Of a DNA stretch of 64,000 nt, positions 8,264 to 16,517 are shown one piece after another. The position numbers and the translations under genes were made by a program. The DNA comes from Mycobacterium sp. PO1 (lineage in GTDB: Bacteria > Actinomycetota > Actinomycetes > Mycobacteriales > Mycobacteriaceae): assembly GCF_017312405.1 (NCBI RefSeq), contig NZ_BLTG01000036.1, forward strand, positions 1 through 64,000, read 5' to 3'. The first letter of the stretch is position 1, and each line of letters begins with the position of its first letter. A model generated the notes under the pieces. That model had not been told where the DNA came from. It did not search any database and saw only the letters and a list, made by a program, of their open reading frames with translations.

Positions 8264-9484
8264 TCACGGCGTGTCCAGGGGTGTAAAGCCGGACGTTTTG
8301 CCACGCCTGGCGGTCAACGCCCGGGCCAGCAGCACCAGCGCCACGCCGGCGATCGGCACGCTGAGCAGTCCCACCCGCAGGCTCGCCGTGTCGGCGACCA
8401 CGCCGACGATCAACGGAGCACCCAGAAATCCGACGCGCATCAGCCAGGTCAGTACCGTCAGGCCGGTTCCGGCCCGCAGTCCCGGCAGCTCGTCGGCCGC
8501 GCGCATCGCCGCGGGCACCACAGTCGCGACGCCCAGTCCCGCCGCGGCGAAACCCGCGATGGTGCCCGGCACAGACGGGAACGCCAGTGCGGCACCCATC
8601 CCGGCGGCGGCCACCACCCCGCCGGCGCGGGTCACGGCACGGTCGCCGAAGCGATCGACCAGCCGGTCGCCGAGCATCCGCCCGACGAACATGGACCCCA
8701 CCAGTGCGACATAACCGAGCGCCGCCACCGAGCCCGGGGCGTCCAGGCTGTCGCGCAGATACAGCGTCGCCCACGAACTGCCGGCATCTTCGACGGTGGC
8801 GCCCGCGACGGCAATGCCGACCAGCGCCGCCAGCGTGACCCAGACCGCCGCAGGCACCGGGACGTCGGCGACCCGCCCGGCCGACGGGTGTTCGTCGTGG
8901 TCGGCGCCGGGCAGCAGGTGTGGATAGGCGATGATCACCAGGCCGCAGAACAACGTCGCCGCACCGGCCAGATGCCCGCCGCGCGGAATGTGCAGCGCGA
9001 TCGCCGCGGCCCCGGTCAACCCGCCCGCGATGGCTCCCACCGCCCACACCGCGTGCAGCGAGTTGATGATCGAGCGGCCGTAAAGTCGTTGCAGCCGAAG
9101 TCCGTTGACGTTCTGGGCGACGTCGGTCACCCCGTCGCTGGCCCCGGCGACGAACAAGGCGCCGGCGAACATCGACGGCGCGGGTGCCATCGCGGCGGCC
9201 ACGATGAACCCGGCCAGAAGCGTGGTCGTCACCAAGGCCACCCGCGCCGACCCGAACCGGCGGATCAGCACGGCCGCCGCCATGCCGGCCAGTAGTGCCC
9301 CGGCCGAGAAGGCCGCCACGGCCGCACCGAATCCGGCGTTGGACATCCCGAGATCGGATTTGATCTCGGGATAGCGCGGCAGCAGCGTGGCGAACAGCGC
9401 GCCGTTGCTGAAGAACAGGGCCGCCACGGCCAGCCGGGCCCGGCGGTGGCTCACCTCGCCGCCGATCGGCGGTTCGGTCGCCAT
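8264..9484 (-). CDS. MFS transporter
   Basis: A 406-aa major facilitator superfamily permease with about 12 hydrophobic segments. The A-loop-like stretch LIRRFGSARVAL lies between TM2 and TM3, and a repeated equivalent, DRLVDRFGDRAVTRAG, lies in the second half. The ATG at 9484 is chosen because upstream residues are non-hydrophobic and would run towards the divergent malQ gene. It belongs to the sugar-transporter-like or drug-export MFS groups, and cargo cannot be assigned. It diverges from malQ with a 100-bp intergenic gap. Confidence 0.88.
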   Translation of the reverse strand: MATEPPIGGEVSHRRARLAVAALFFSNGALFATLLPRYPEIKSDLGMSNAGFGAAVAAFSAGALLAGMAAAVLIRRFGSARVALVTTTLLAGFIVAAAMAPAPSMFAGALFVAGASDGVTDVAQNVNGLRLQRLYGRSIINSLHAVWAVGAIAGGLTGAAAIALHIPRGGHLAGAATLFCGLVIIAYPHLLPGADHDEHPSAGRVADVPVPAAVWVTLAALVGIAVAGATVEDAGSSWATLYLRDSLDAPGSVAALGYVALVGSMFVGRMLGDRLVDRFGDRAVTRAGGVVAAAGMGAALAFPSVPGTIAGFAAAGLGVATVVPAAMRAADELPGLRAGTGLTVLTWLMRVGFLGAPLIVGVVADTASLRVGLLSVPIAGVALVLLARALTARRGKTSGFTPLDTP

Positions 9485-9584
9485 GCCCGCGAGGTTACCG
9501 GCCGTCCCTGCGCGACGGCGCCCGCCCGGGTCCCTGGGCGGGGATGTTGGGCTCAGATGCGCAACGGCAGGCAAGATTGGCGGC

Positions 9585-11840
9585 ATGGCAACCGAAGTGG
9601 CGGCGCAACCGCCCTCCTCGTTGATCGACCTCGCCCAGCGGTACGGGGTGGCGGCGGACTACGAGGACTGGACCGGCCGTCGGGTCAGTGCCGGCGCGAC
9701 CACGCTGATCGCCGTCCTCGAGGCGCTGGGTGTGCCCGCCGCCACCGAGGAGGACCGGACCGCCGCCCTGGCCGATCACGACCGGCAGTACTGGACGCGG
9801 TCGTTGCCGCCGTCGATCGTCGGGCGCCACGGCGTGACGACACCGTTCTGGGTGCACGTCACCCACGGTGATCCGGTCCGGCTGTGGATGCGCCTGGAGG
9901 ACGGCAGCGTGCGCACCGGTCTGCGGCAGCTGGAGAACAACCGGCCGCCGTTCGACCTCGACGGTCGCTCGGTCGGCGAGGCCACCTTCGAACTGCCGGC
10001 CGACGTGCCGATCGGCTACCACCACCTGCACATGCAGATCGGTTCCACCGACATCAGCACGCCCGTCATCGTCACGCCCGCCAAGCTGGATGTGCCGGCC
10101 CGGCTCGGCGGTGGCCGCGCTTGGGGCCTGGCCGCCCAGCTCTACAGCGTCCGCTCCGAGAACTCCTGGGGCGTCGGCGATTTGACCGACCTCACCGACC
10201 TGGCCGTTTGGTCGGCCGCCCAGCACGGAGCCGGTTTCGTGCTGGTCAACCCGATGCACGCGGCCGCCCCGACCGCGCCCATGGAACCCTCGCCCTACCT
10301 GCCGACGTCGCGCCGGTTCGTCAACCCGATCTATCTGCGGGTGGAGGCGATTCCCGAGTACGCCTCACTGCGCCACCGGGGTCGGATCCGCAAAGCCCGG
10401 CATCAGGTGCAGTCCCGTGCCGCGCGCGCCGAGCAGATCGACCGCGACAGCGCCTGGAAGGCCAAGCGCGCGGCGTTGGAGAGCGTCTACCTCGTCGAGT
10501 TCTCGGCCGGCCGGGAGATCGCCTACGCCGCATTCCGGGCTCGGGAAGGCCGCAGCCTCGACGACTTCGCCACCTGGTGCGCCTTGGCGGAACATCACGG
10601 CGCGGACTGGCACGGGTGGCCTGCCGAGTTGCAGCACCCGCGCAGCGAGGCGGTGGCCCGCTTCGCCATCGAGCACGAGGCGGAGGTGGACTTCCACCGC
10701 TGGCTGCAGTTCGTCGTCGACGAGCAGTTCGGCGCCGCGCAGCACTCTGCCGTGCAGGCGGGGATGGCGCTGGGCATCATGGCCGACCTCGCCGTCGGCG
10801 TCGATCCCGACGGCGCCGACGCGTGGGCGCTGCAGGACGTGCTGGCGCTGGGGGTGACGGCGGGCGCCCCGCCCGACGAGTTCAATCAGCTCGGTCAGGA
10901 CTGGTCGCAGCCGCCATGGCGGCCCGACCGGCTGGCCGAGGCGGCCTATGAGCCGTTCCGCGCGCTGGTTGCCGCGGTACTTCGACACGCGGGTGGGGTG
11001 CGCATCGACCACATCATCGGCTTGTTCCGGTTGTGGTGGATTCCGAAGGGTGCGCCGCCCACGGAGGGCACCTACGTGCGCTACGACCACGAGGCGATGA
11101 TCGGCATCGTCGCGCTGGAGGCCTACCGCGCCGGTGCGGTGGTGGTGGGCGAGGACCTGGGCACCGTCGAGCCCTGGGTGCGCGACTACCTGCGCGACCG
11201 CGGACTGTTCGGCACGTCGATCCTGTGGTTCGAGCAGGACGACGAGGGACGCCCGTTGCCTGCCGAGCGGTGGCGCGAGTACTGCCTGTCCGCGGTCACG
11301 ACCCACGACCTGCCGCCGACGGCGGGGTATCTGGCCGGCGTACACGTGCGACTACGGGCCGAATTGGACCTGTTGACGCGCCCGGCCGAGGAGGAGCTCG
11401 CCAGTGACCGGGCCGCGCAGCAGGCCTGGATGGCCGAGTTGCGCCGGGTCGGTCTGCTCGGCGACGACCGTGACGAGGACGGCGCCCACGCTGCCGACCG
11501 TGACGGCGCGAACGGCGGTGACGGCTTCGACGACGGTGACGGCTTCGACGACGGTGGCGGTCTCGACGATGGGGACGGTGCCGACGTCGACACGGTGGTG
11601 TTGGCCCTGCACCGCTACCTGGGCCGCACCCCGTCGCGGCTGCTGGCGCTGTCGCTGGCCGACGCCGTCGGTGAGGTGCGCACCCAGAATCAGCCCGGCA
11701 CGACCGACGAGTACCCGAACTGGCGGGTTCCGCTGGGTGGCCCGCACGGACGTCAGGTGCTGCTCGAAGACGTGTTCACCGACGCCCGGGCGGCTGCGCT
11801 GTGCGAGGCGATGCGCAACTCGGTCGAGCCGCGCCGATAG
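9585..11840 (+). CDS. malQ: 4-alpha-glucanotransferase (amylomaltase)
   Basis: A 751-aa GH77 enzyme that transfers alpha-1,4-glucan segments in maltose and glycogen metabolism. Catalytic signatures are present: the nucleophile Asp in VRIDHIIG, the acid/base Glu in VVGEDLGTVE, and the third Asp in VTTHDLPPT. The N-terminal extension is the usual actinobacterial/plant-type beta domain. The ATG at 9585 gives the N-terminus MATEVAAQPP, and longer in-frame starts overlap the divergent MFS gene. A loop near residues 635-670, just before the C-terminal helices, holds an Asp/Gly-rich repeat not expected in the family, listed separately. It appears monocistronic. Confidence 0.93.
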   Translation: MATEVAAQPPSSLIDLAQRYGVAADYEDWTGRRVSAGATTLIAVLEALGVPAATEEDRTAALADHDRQYWTRSLPPSIVGRHGVTTPFWVHVTHGDPVRLWMRLEDGSVRTGLRQLENNRPPFDLDGRSVGEATFELPADVPIGYHHLHMQIGSTDISTPVIVTPAKLDVPARLGGGRAWGLAAQLYSVRSENSWGVGDLTDLTDLAVWSAAQHGAGFVLVNPMHAAAPTAPMEPSPYLPTSRRFVNPIYLRVEAIPEYASLRHRGRIRKARHQVQSRAARAEQIDRDSAWKAKRAALESVYLVEFSAGREIAYAAFRAREGRSLDDFATWCALAEHHGADWHGWPAELQHPRSEAVARFAIEHEAEVDFHRWLQFVVDEQFGAAQHSAVQAGMALGIMADLAVGVDPDGADAWALQDVLALGVTAGAPPDEFNQLGQDWSQPPWRPDRLAEAAYEPFRALVAAVLRHAGGVRIDHIIGLFRLWWIPKGAPPTEGTYVRYDHEAMIGIVALEAYRAGAVVVGEDLGTVEPWVRDYLRDRGLFGTSILWFEQDDEGRPLPAERWREYCLSAVTTHDLPPTAGYLAGVHVRLRAELDLLTRPAEEELASDRAAQQAWMAELRRVGLLGDDRDEDGAHAADRDGANGGDGFDDGDGFDDGGGLDDGDGADVDTVVLALHRYLGRTPSRLLALSLADAVGEVRTQNQPGTTDEYPNWRVPLGGPHGRQVLLEDVFTDARAAALCEAMRNSVEPRR
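11514..11585 (+). repeat. 18-bp in-frame tandem repeat inside malQ
   Basis: Four diverged copies of an 18-bp unit (11514-11531, 11532-11549, 11550-11567, 11568-11585) encode a six-residue Asp-Gly repeat of the form DGDGFD, at about malQ residues 644-667. It lies in a low-complexity Asp/Gly stretch preceding the conserved DTVVLALHRYLG segment. The frame is preserved, so the enzyme is probably intact. Confidence 0.85.
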
Positions 11841-12036
11841 CGGCCATCCGCAACCCGTTGCAGCCGCGCCGACGGCGCCCAGGAAACGCTGAGTCCGTCG
11901 TTGTTGCGCACAGCGCCCGGCGAAACTGCGCACCGGCGTCACGCTCGATGCTGTAACGCCGACGGCTTCTGCAGCGGTTTCACATTCGGCACGGCTGCGA
12001 TATGTTCGCAGCGCACCACGAGGCGAGGAGAACTGC

Positions 12037-12507
12037 GTGAGGAAAGTCGCTGTGCTCGGCAGCGGGCTCGTCGTAGCCGGCACGGCCGCGCTGATGGGCG
12101 CCGGCGTGGCGCTGTCGCAGCCGTCGGTCGAGACCTCCCCCTACAACGTGGTCGGTGAGCAGTACGGACGCGCGCTGGCGATCCTGAAGAGCCAGGGCGT
12201 GAAGGCGTACTTCGGCGGTTCGACGGGCAGCGCGTTGCCACAGTCCTCCTGCCTGGTCGATCACCAGAAGGTGACCAGCGGCGGCCGGATGCTGCTGAAG
12301 TTGGACTGCACCCAGGCCGCGGCCGACCAGATCGCCGCCATGGGACCCACGGGCGGCCCCCGCGTCGGGGCCAACGGTGTGACAACCGTCACGCCCACCC
12401 CGATGGTGCCGATCCCCGGCGCACCCGGTGCGGGCTCCCCGGTGGTCGCGGGTCCGCCGCCCGGCATGGGCGCGCCGATCGTCGCGAACACGTCGCCCCA
12501 ACCCTGA
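12037..12507 (+). CDS. Small exported mycobacterial protein of unknown function
   Basis: A 156-aa predicted secreted or membrane-anchored protein. The GTG start has AGGAGA six bases upstream. Residues 5-27 form a hydrophobic signal segment. The mature part has a compact region with two cysteines (SSCLVD and KLDCTQ) and a Pro/Gly/Ala-rich tail from about residue 105. I do not recognise a named domain, although the architecture is common among mycobacterial exported proteins. It is followed by a stable hairpin that probably ends its transcript. The preceding 196 bp after malQ hold nothing else clear. Confidence 0.75.
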   Translation: MRKVAVLGSGLVVAGTAALMGAGVALSQPSVETSPYNVVGEQYGRALAILKSQGVKAYFGGSTGSALPQSSCLVDHQKVTSGGRMLLKLDCTQAAADQIAAMGPTGGPRVGANGVTTVTPTPMVPIPGAPGAGSPVVAGPPPGMGAPIVANTSPQP

Positions 12508-12514
12508 CAGCTAT

Positions 12515-12533
12515 CCGGGACCCGCGGTCCCGG
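12515..12533 (+). terminator. Hairpin after the exported protein gene
   Basis: Perfect 8-bp arms CCGGGACC and GGTCCCGG surround a 3-base loop, 8 nt after the stop at 12507. A second short palindrome, CCGGTAACCGG, follows. No U-run is present, as is usual for mycobacterial hairpin terminators. The function is inferred. Confidence 0.45.
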
Positions 12534-12600
12534 TAACCGGTCGCGCGGGTTCTAGACTGGCGGGAAGACCCTCGAGTTCACCACCGATGGAGTGCCCGCA

Positions 12601-13500
12601 ATGTTGCGTCCGCGTCGTTTCCGCGATGAAGTCGATCCCGGCCCCGTTCAGATCCAGGCCCGCAAGGTCCAGTTCGATGTCGCAGACGCGCCGCTGCACT
12701 GGATTCCGGGGCATCCGGCGGCCTCGCACGTGGTCAGTGTCCTGAACCTGGTGCTCCCGGCCGGTGAGCGCTGGTTCGTCCAGACCTTCAACGAGGCGTT
12801 GCCGATGGTCAAGGACCCCAAACTGGCTGACGACATCCGCGGTTTCGTCGGGCAGGAGGCCACCCACGCCGACGTGCACGAGCAGGTGCTGCACTCGTTC
12901 ATGGAAGCCCGTGGGGTGGACCCGGCGCCGATCGTCGCGCAGGTCGAACACCTCTTCAGGGAGGCACTGGCACCGCCGTCGACGACCGATCCGACTCGTC
13001 GGCTCAACCATCTCAGCGACCGGTTGTGGCTGATCGCGGCGATCGAGCACTACACCGCCGTCATGGGGGATTTCGCGCTGAACTGCACCTGGGACGACTA
13101 CGGGGCCGATCCCACGCTGGTCGACCTGTTCCGTTGGCACGGCAGTGAGGAGGTCGAGCACCGCAGCGTCGCCCACGATGTGGCGGTCTACTTCCACGAC
13201 AGCTACTTCAGCCGCATCCGGGCGATGACGACGGCCGCGACGATGCTGGCGGTGTTCTTCCAGCGTGCCGCCTGGTATCTGATGCGCACCGACCCGAATG
13301 TCGACGCGAACTGGCTGACGTTCAACCGGATGCGGATGCGCGACTCGAAACTGGGCCTGCTCCCGCGCTACCGCTACCTGTTCGGCACGGCCACGCTGTC
13401 CTACTTCCGCCCCGGATACTCCCCCGAGGAGTTCGGCTCCACCGCCCAGGCGGTGGCGTACCTGGCCTCCTCCCCCGCGGCGCGCGCCGCGCACCTGTGA
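12601..13500 (+). CDS. Predicted metal-dependent hydrolase (COG3687 / PF10118-like)
   Basis: A 299-aa protein with the histidine/glutamate helical motifs of the Metal_hydrol family: GQEATHADVHEQV around residue 85, AIEHYTAVMGDF around residue 150 and HGSEEVEHRSVAHD around residue 180. This spacing resembles a ferritin-like di-metal centre. The ATG at 12601 is preferred to the GTG at 12592 because GGAG lies 8 nt upstream. The stop overlaps the start of the ferredoxin-reductase gene (TGATG), which suggests the two form a redox pair in which the reductase feeds electrons to this protein. The chemistry is uncharacterised. Confidence 0.8.
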   Translation: MLRPRRFRDEVDPGPVQIQARKVQFDVADAPLHWIPGHPAASHVVSVLNLVLPAGERWFVQTFNEALPMVKDPKLADDIRGFVGQEATHADVHEQVLHSFMEARGVDPAPIVAQVEHLFREALAPPSTTDPTRRLNHLSDRLWLIAAIEHYTAVMGDFALNCTWDDYGADPTLVDLFRWHGSEEVEHRSVAHDVAVYFHDSYFSRIRAMTTAATMLAVFFQRAAWYLMRTDPNVDANWLTFNRMRMRDSKLGLLPRYRYLFGTATLSYFRPGYSPEEFGSTAQAVAYLASSPAARAAHL

Positions 13501-14600
13501 TGAGGCTGTTCGACAACTACCGCAGGACACCGCCGAGCGCTTCCGGGCGAATCCGGCACGATGTCCCGCTCAGCGTCGCCGTCACAGCCGTCTCGGGGCT
13601 GCTGGCGGCGTCGTCGCGACGCCGGTTGGCGCCGCCGTCCGGGACGGCACGCACGCTGGCGTTGACGGTGGCGCGGCGCCGAGTGGTCGCCCACGACCAG
13701 GACGTGGTCGAGTTGACGCTGGTCCCGGCCGACGGCTCGGCCGTGCCGCGCTGGTATCCCGGCGCCCACCTGGATGTGGTGCTGCCCAGCGGGTTGGTCC
13801 GCCAGTACTCGCTGTGCGGCAGCCCGGCGGCTGTCGACCACTACCGGATCGCGGTGCGCCGCATCCCCGACGGCGGTGGCGGGTCCCTCGAGGTGCATGA
13901 GCTGCCGGAAGGCGCGACGGTTCGCACCCACGGCCCGCGTAATGCCTTTCCGCTCACGGTGCCCGGCTTCGGGTCGCCCGCGCGGGCGTTTCGCTTCATC
14001 GCCGGCGGCATCGGCATCACTCCCATCCTGCCGATGCTCGGCGCGGCCGATGCGCTGGGCATCGACTGGTCGATGGTCTACACGGGCCGCAGCCGTGCCG
14101 CGTTGCCGTTCCTCGACGAGGTCGGCGCATTCGGGGCCGCAGTCGAGATCCGCACGGACGACGAGCACGGCCTGCCCACCGCCGCTGAACTGCTCGGCGA
14201 CTGCCCTCCCGGCACGGCGGTGTACGCGTGCGGGCCCGCACCGATGTTGACCGCGATCCGCGGGGCACTGGTCGGCCGCGCGGACGTCGAGCTGCACTTC
14301 GAACGTTTCGCCGCCCCGCCCGTCGTCGACGGCACGCCCTTCGAGGTCACCGTCGCCGGCACCGGAGAGGTCGTTGCCGTCGGAGCAGAGGAGACGCTGC
14401 TGTCGGCGCTGCGCAGGGCCGGGGTGAACGCCCCGTACTCCTGTCAGCAGGGGTTCTGCGGCACATGCCGCACCGGGGTGATCGCCGGCGAGGTCGACCA
14501 CCGGGACACGCTGTTGACCGACCCGGAACGTGCCGCCGGCACGATGCTGATCTGCGTGTCCCGGGCGGCGGGCGCACGCGGGCTGACGCTCGACCTCTAG
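13500..14600 (+). CDS. PDR/VanB-type oxidoreductase with C-terminal [2Fe-2S] ferredoxin
   Basis: A 366-aa electron-transfer protein. After a basic, partly hydrophobic N-terminus comes an FMN/FAD-binding barrel (RQYSLCGSP), then the NAD(P)H domain (GGIGITPILPML and VYACGPAPML), and finally a plant-type ferredoxin domain. The cluster ligands lie in YSCQQGFCGTCRTG plus MLICVSRA. This order (reductase then C-terminal ferredoxin) is that of phthalate dioxygenase reductase. The ATG at 13500 overlaps the upstream TGA, and a GTG at 13497 is an alternative. It is probably co-translated with the preceding metal-hydrolase-like gene and followed after 2 nt by a SnoaL-like gene. Confidence 0.9.
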   Translation: MRLFDNYRRTPPSASGRIRHDVPLSVAVTAVSGLLAASSRRRLAPPSGTARTLALTVARRRVVAHDQDVVELTLVPADGSAVPRWYPGAHLDVVLPSGLVRQYSLCGSPAAVDHYRIAVRRIPDGGGGSLEVHELPEGATVRTHGPRNAFPLTVPGFGSPARAFRFIAGGIGITPILPMLGAADALGIDWSMVYTGRSRAALPFLDEVGAFGAAVEIRTDDEHGLPTAAELLGDCPPGTAVYACGPAPMLTAIRGALVGRADVELHFERFAAPPVVDGTPFEVTVAGTGEVVAVGAEETLLSALRRAGVNAPYSCQQGFCGTCRTGVIAGEVDHRDTLLTDPERAAGTMLICVSRAAGARGLTLDL

Positions 14601-14602
14601 CC

Positions 14603-15097
14603 GTGCCCCTCCCGCTTTCCGACCGCCTGGCGATCGCCGATCTGGTCCATCTCTACGCAGCCGCGGTGGACGACCGCAGGTTCGACGACGTCGTCGAATT
14701 GTTCACCGGCACAGCAGAATTGCGGCTCCCCGAGCCGCCCGCGCGGCTCGACCCGGTGCGCCGCCTCCACGGTGCCCCCGGTGTGCGGGCGGCCATGTCG
14801 GGCCTGGCTGCGGTGGCCCGCACCGAGCACGCCATCGTCGGTGAGGTGTACGCACCCGGCGACGATGCCGATCACGTGCTGGGCAGGATCACCTGTATCG
14901 CCCACCACTGGACCGTCCGCGGCGACACGGTGACCGATGTCGTGTGGCACCTGCGCTACGACGACGAATACCTCAGGACGTCGCGGGGCTGGCGCATCCA
15001 CGGCCGCGCGCTGACCGTCAACGCGATCGAGACGCCGATGGTCCGCCGGGTCCGGCTGCCTCCTGCAACTGGTCGACCAGCGGCCGCTGGCCCGTGA
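14603..15097 (+). CDS. SnoaL/NTF2-like family protein
   Basis: A 164-aa cone-fold protein. The opening DRLAIADLVHLYAAAVDDRR and following FDDVVELF are typical of SnoaL-like proteins, and the last strand has RGWRIHGRALTVN. The GTG start lies 2 nt after the reductase stop, so it completes a three-gene operon. Family members include isomerases, hydratases and simple ligand-binding proteins, so no reaction can be assigned. The last 80 bp overlap the 3' end of the convergent NUDIX gene. Confidence 0.78.
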   Translation: MPLPLSDRLAIADLVHLYAAAVDDRRFDDVVELFTGTAELRLPEPPARLDPVRRLHGAPGVRAAMSGLAAVARTEHAIVGEVYAPGDDADHVLGRITCIAHHWTVRGDTVTDVVWHLRYDDEYLRTSRGWRIHGRALTVNAIETPMVRRVRLPPATGRPAAAGP

Positions 15098-15509
15098 GCA
15101 ACTTCACCCGCGCCGCCGCCAGGTCGAACCATGCCAGGCGGTCGATCTCGGGGAACTCCCGCTGTTGCCCTGAGCCTCGGGGCCACTCCATGGTGAACGT
15201 GTTGCTGACGGTGCCGGTCAGATCGAGGTCGGCATGCACGGCGAACACCGTGACGATCTTGCCGCCGGGTTGTCGAACCGGTTCGAGATCCAGGCGTGGC
15301 CCGGTCGGGGGCGGCTTTCCCACCTCCTCGCTGAACTCCCGCTGAGCGACCGTCCACGGGTCCTCCCCCTCGGCGTACTCGCCTTTGGGCACCGACCAGG
15401 CGCCGTCGTCCTTGCGCGCCCAGAACGGACCCCCGGGATGGCCGAGAAGCACCTCGAGGCGATCACCGTCGCCGCGGTAGAGCAGCAGCCCGGCACTGAG
15501 TTTCGGCAC
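15018..15509 (-). CDS. NUDIX hydrolase
   Basis: A 163-aa NUDIX-fold pyrophosphohydrolase. The NUDIX box runs from GEYAEGEDPW to REFSEEVG with the canonical G-x5-E-x7-RE-x2-EE-x-G spacing. The opening VPKLSAGLLLYRG is the usual N-terminus of the diadenosine-polyphosphate or NTP-cleaning type, which supports the GTG at 15509. A longer in-frame extension would cover the divergent gene's promoter. The 3' end overlaps the convergent SnoaL-like gene by 80 bp. The substrate is not predictable from sequence. Confidence 0.87.
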   Translation of the reverse strand: MPKLSAGLLLYRGDGDRLEVLLGHPGGPFWARKDDGAWSVPKGEYAEGEDPWTVAQREFSEEVGKPPPTGPRLDLEPVRQPGGKIVTVFAVHADLDLTGTVSNTFTMEWPRGSGQQREFPEIDRLAWFDLAAARVKLLTGQRPLVDQLQEAAGPGGPSASRSR

Positions 15510-15555
15510 GACGGGACCATAGCTGAACCAGGCGCGTGCGAGGATGGAGCACACG

Positions 15556-16398
15556 ATGACCCGTCCCACGGAGCCGGCGGGGCGGCGGCCGCCGACACGG
15601 TCCGTCCGCCGGTTCGATCCGTTCCGGCCGATCGACATGCTCACCTCGCTGTGGTCGGCCACCGCGATGGTGCCGGTGAACAGCGGCGCCGCCGCCGCAT
15701 ATCGGACGTTGTTCCTCACGATCCGGCGGCTGGTGCTGGGGCGACGGCTCACAGTGCGTCTCGACGACGGTGATCTGACGATGACGGTCACCGGGTTCGA
15801 GTCGCGGCTCGACGCGCGGGGGCTGTCGGTGGGTCAGCTCAATGACGTGCGACTGACCGCCGACGACGTCCGCTGGCGGAGCAGCACCTTCGGGCGGGCC
15901 ACCGTGGTGGCGCACAACGTGCACATGAAGCCCGGCGCCCCGCCCGTGCTGGTCGCCGCGCCGGTGGAGTTGACGCTCGACGTGCCCGCGGCCGTGCTCG
16001 ACGAGATGTTCCGCTCGGCCGCACCACGCTTCGCCGGGGAGGTCGGCCCCGACGGCGTGGCCAGGTTGCGGCTGGCGCGACGGCCCCGGCTGGGTCACCT
16101 CGAGGTGGCGGCGCGGGTGGACGGTTCCACCCTGTGGCTGACGGCGAGCCGGCTGACGGTCGGCTCCAGGGGCTGGCGGTTACCCGCGCGGACCCCGGCG
16201 TATCCGATACAGCTGCCGGAGCTGGCCCGGGGGCTTGTGCTGACCGGCATCACGTTTGCCCCGGGCGTGGTGCGGTTGTCGGGCACGGTGCCGCAATGGC
16301 GTGCCGATCTGCCCCGGACCCGCCTGGAGGACATCCTCAACCAGCTCAGCGTCACCGGGGTCGTCTTGACGGTGAGCCGGCTCGGCCGGCTGGGTTAG
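15556..16398 (+). CDS. LmeA-like phospholipid-binding protein (DUF2993 family)
   Basis: A protein of about 280 aa resembling the DUF2993/LmeA family, whose mycobacterial member LmeA is a cell-envelope lipid-binding protein needed for lipomannan elongation. A leading hydrophobic stretch lies near residues 28-55, followed by repeated amphipathic strands such as LTMTVTGFESRL and GLVLTGITFAPGVVRLSG. The ATG at 15556 is chosen because GGAG lies 6 nt upstream. An ATG at 15544 is possible. It shares a 46-bp divergent promoter region with the NUDIX gene. It lacks a classical cleavable signal, and its role as a lipid binder is inferred from the family. Confidence 0.65.
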   Translation: MTRPTEPAGRRPPTRSVRRFDPFRPIDMLTSLWSATAMVPVNSGAAAAYRTLFLTIRRLVLGRRLTVRLDDGDLTMTVTGFESRLDARGLSVGQLNDVRLTADDVRWRSSTFGRATVVAHNVHMKPGAPPVLVAAPVELTLDVPAAVLDEMFRSAAPRFAGEVGPDGVARLRLARRPRLGHLEVAARVDGSTLWLTASRLTVGSRGWRLPARTPAYPIQLPELARGLVLTGITFAPGVVRLSGTVPQWRADLPRTRLEDILNQLSVTGVVLTVSRLGRLG

Positions 16399-16418
16399 TG
16401 GGCCGGCTGGTTCGTTGG

Positions 16419-16481
16419 GCCGGCTCGCCGGCGGGTTGGTTGTGCCGGCTCGCCGGCGGGTTGGTTGTGCCGGCTCGCCGG
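16419..16481. repeat. 25-bp intergenic tandem repeat with internal palindromes
   Basis: Two full copies and one half copy of a 25-bp unit beginning GCCGGCTCGCCGGCGGG lie between the LmeA-like gene stop (16398) and the GDSL hydrolase start (16518). Each copy contains CCGGC-TC-GCCGG, a short self-complementary element, so the RNA could form serial hairpins. It may end the upstream transcript or modulate the downstream gene. Confidence 0.75.
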
Positions 16482-16517
16482 GTGCGCCACCGGCGCTCAC
16501 GCTCTAGAGTCACCGGC

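Noticed and set aside
11514-11585. RTX-type calcium-binding repeats in malQ
   Set aside because: The hexapeptide lacks the nine-residue spacing GGxGxDxUx and occurs in only four diverged units, so it is described only as a low-complexity repeat.
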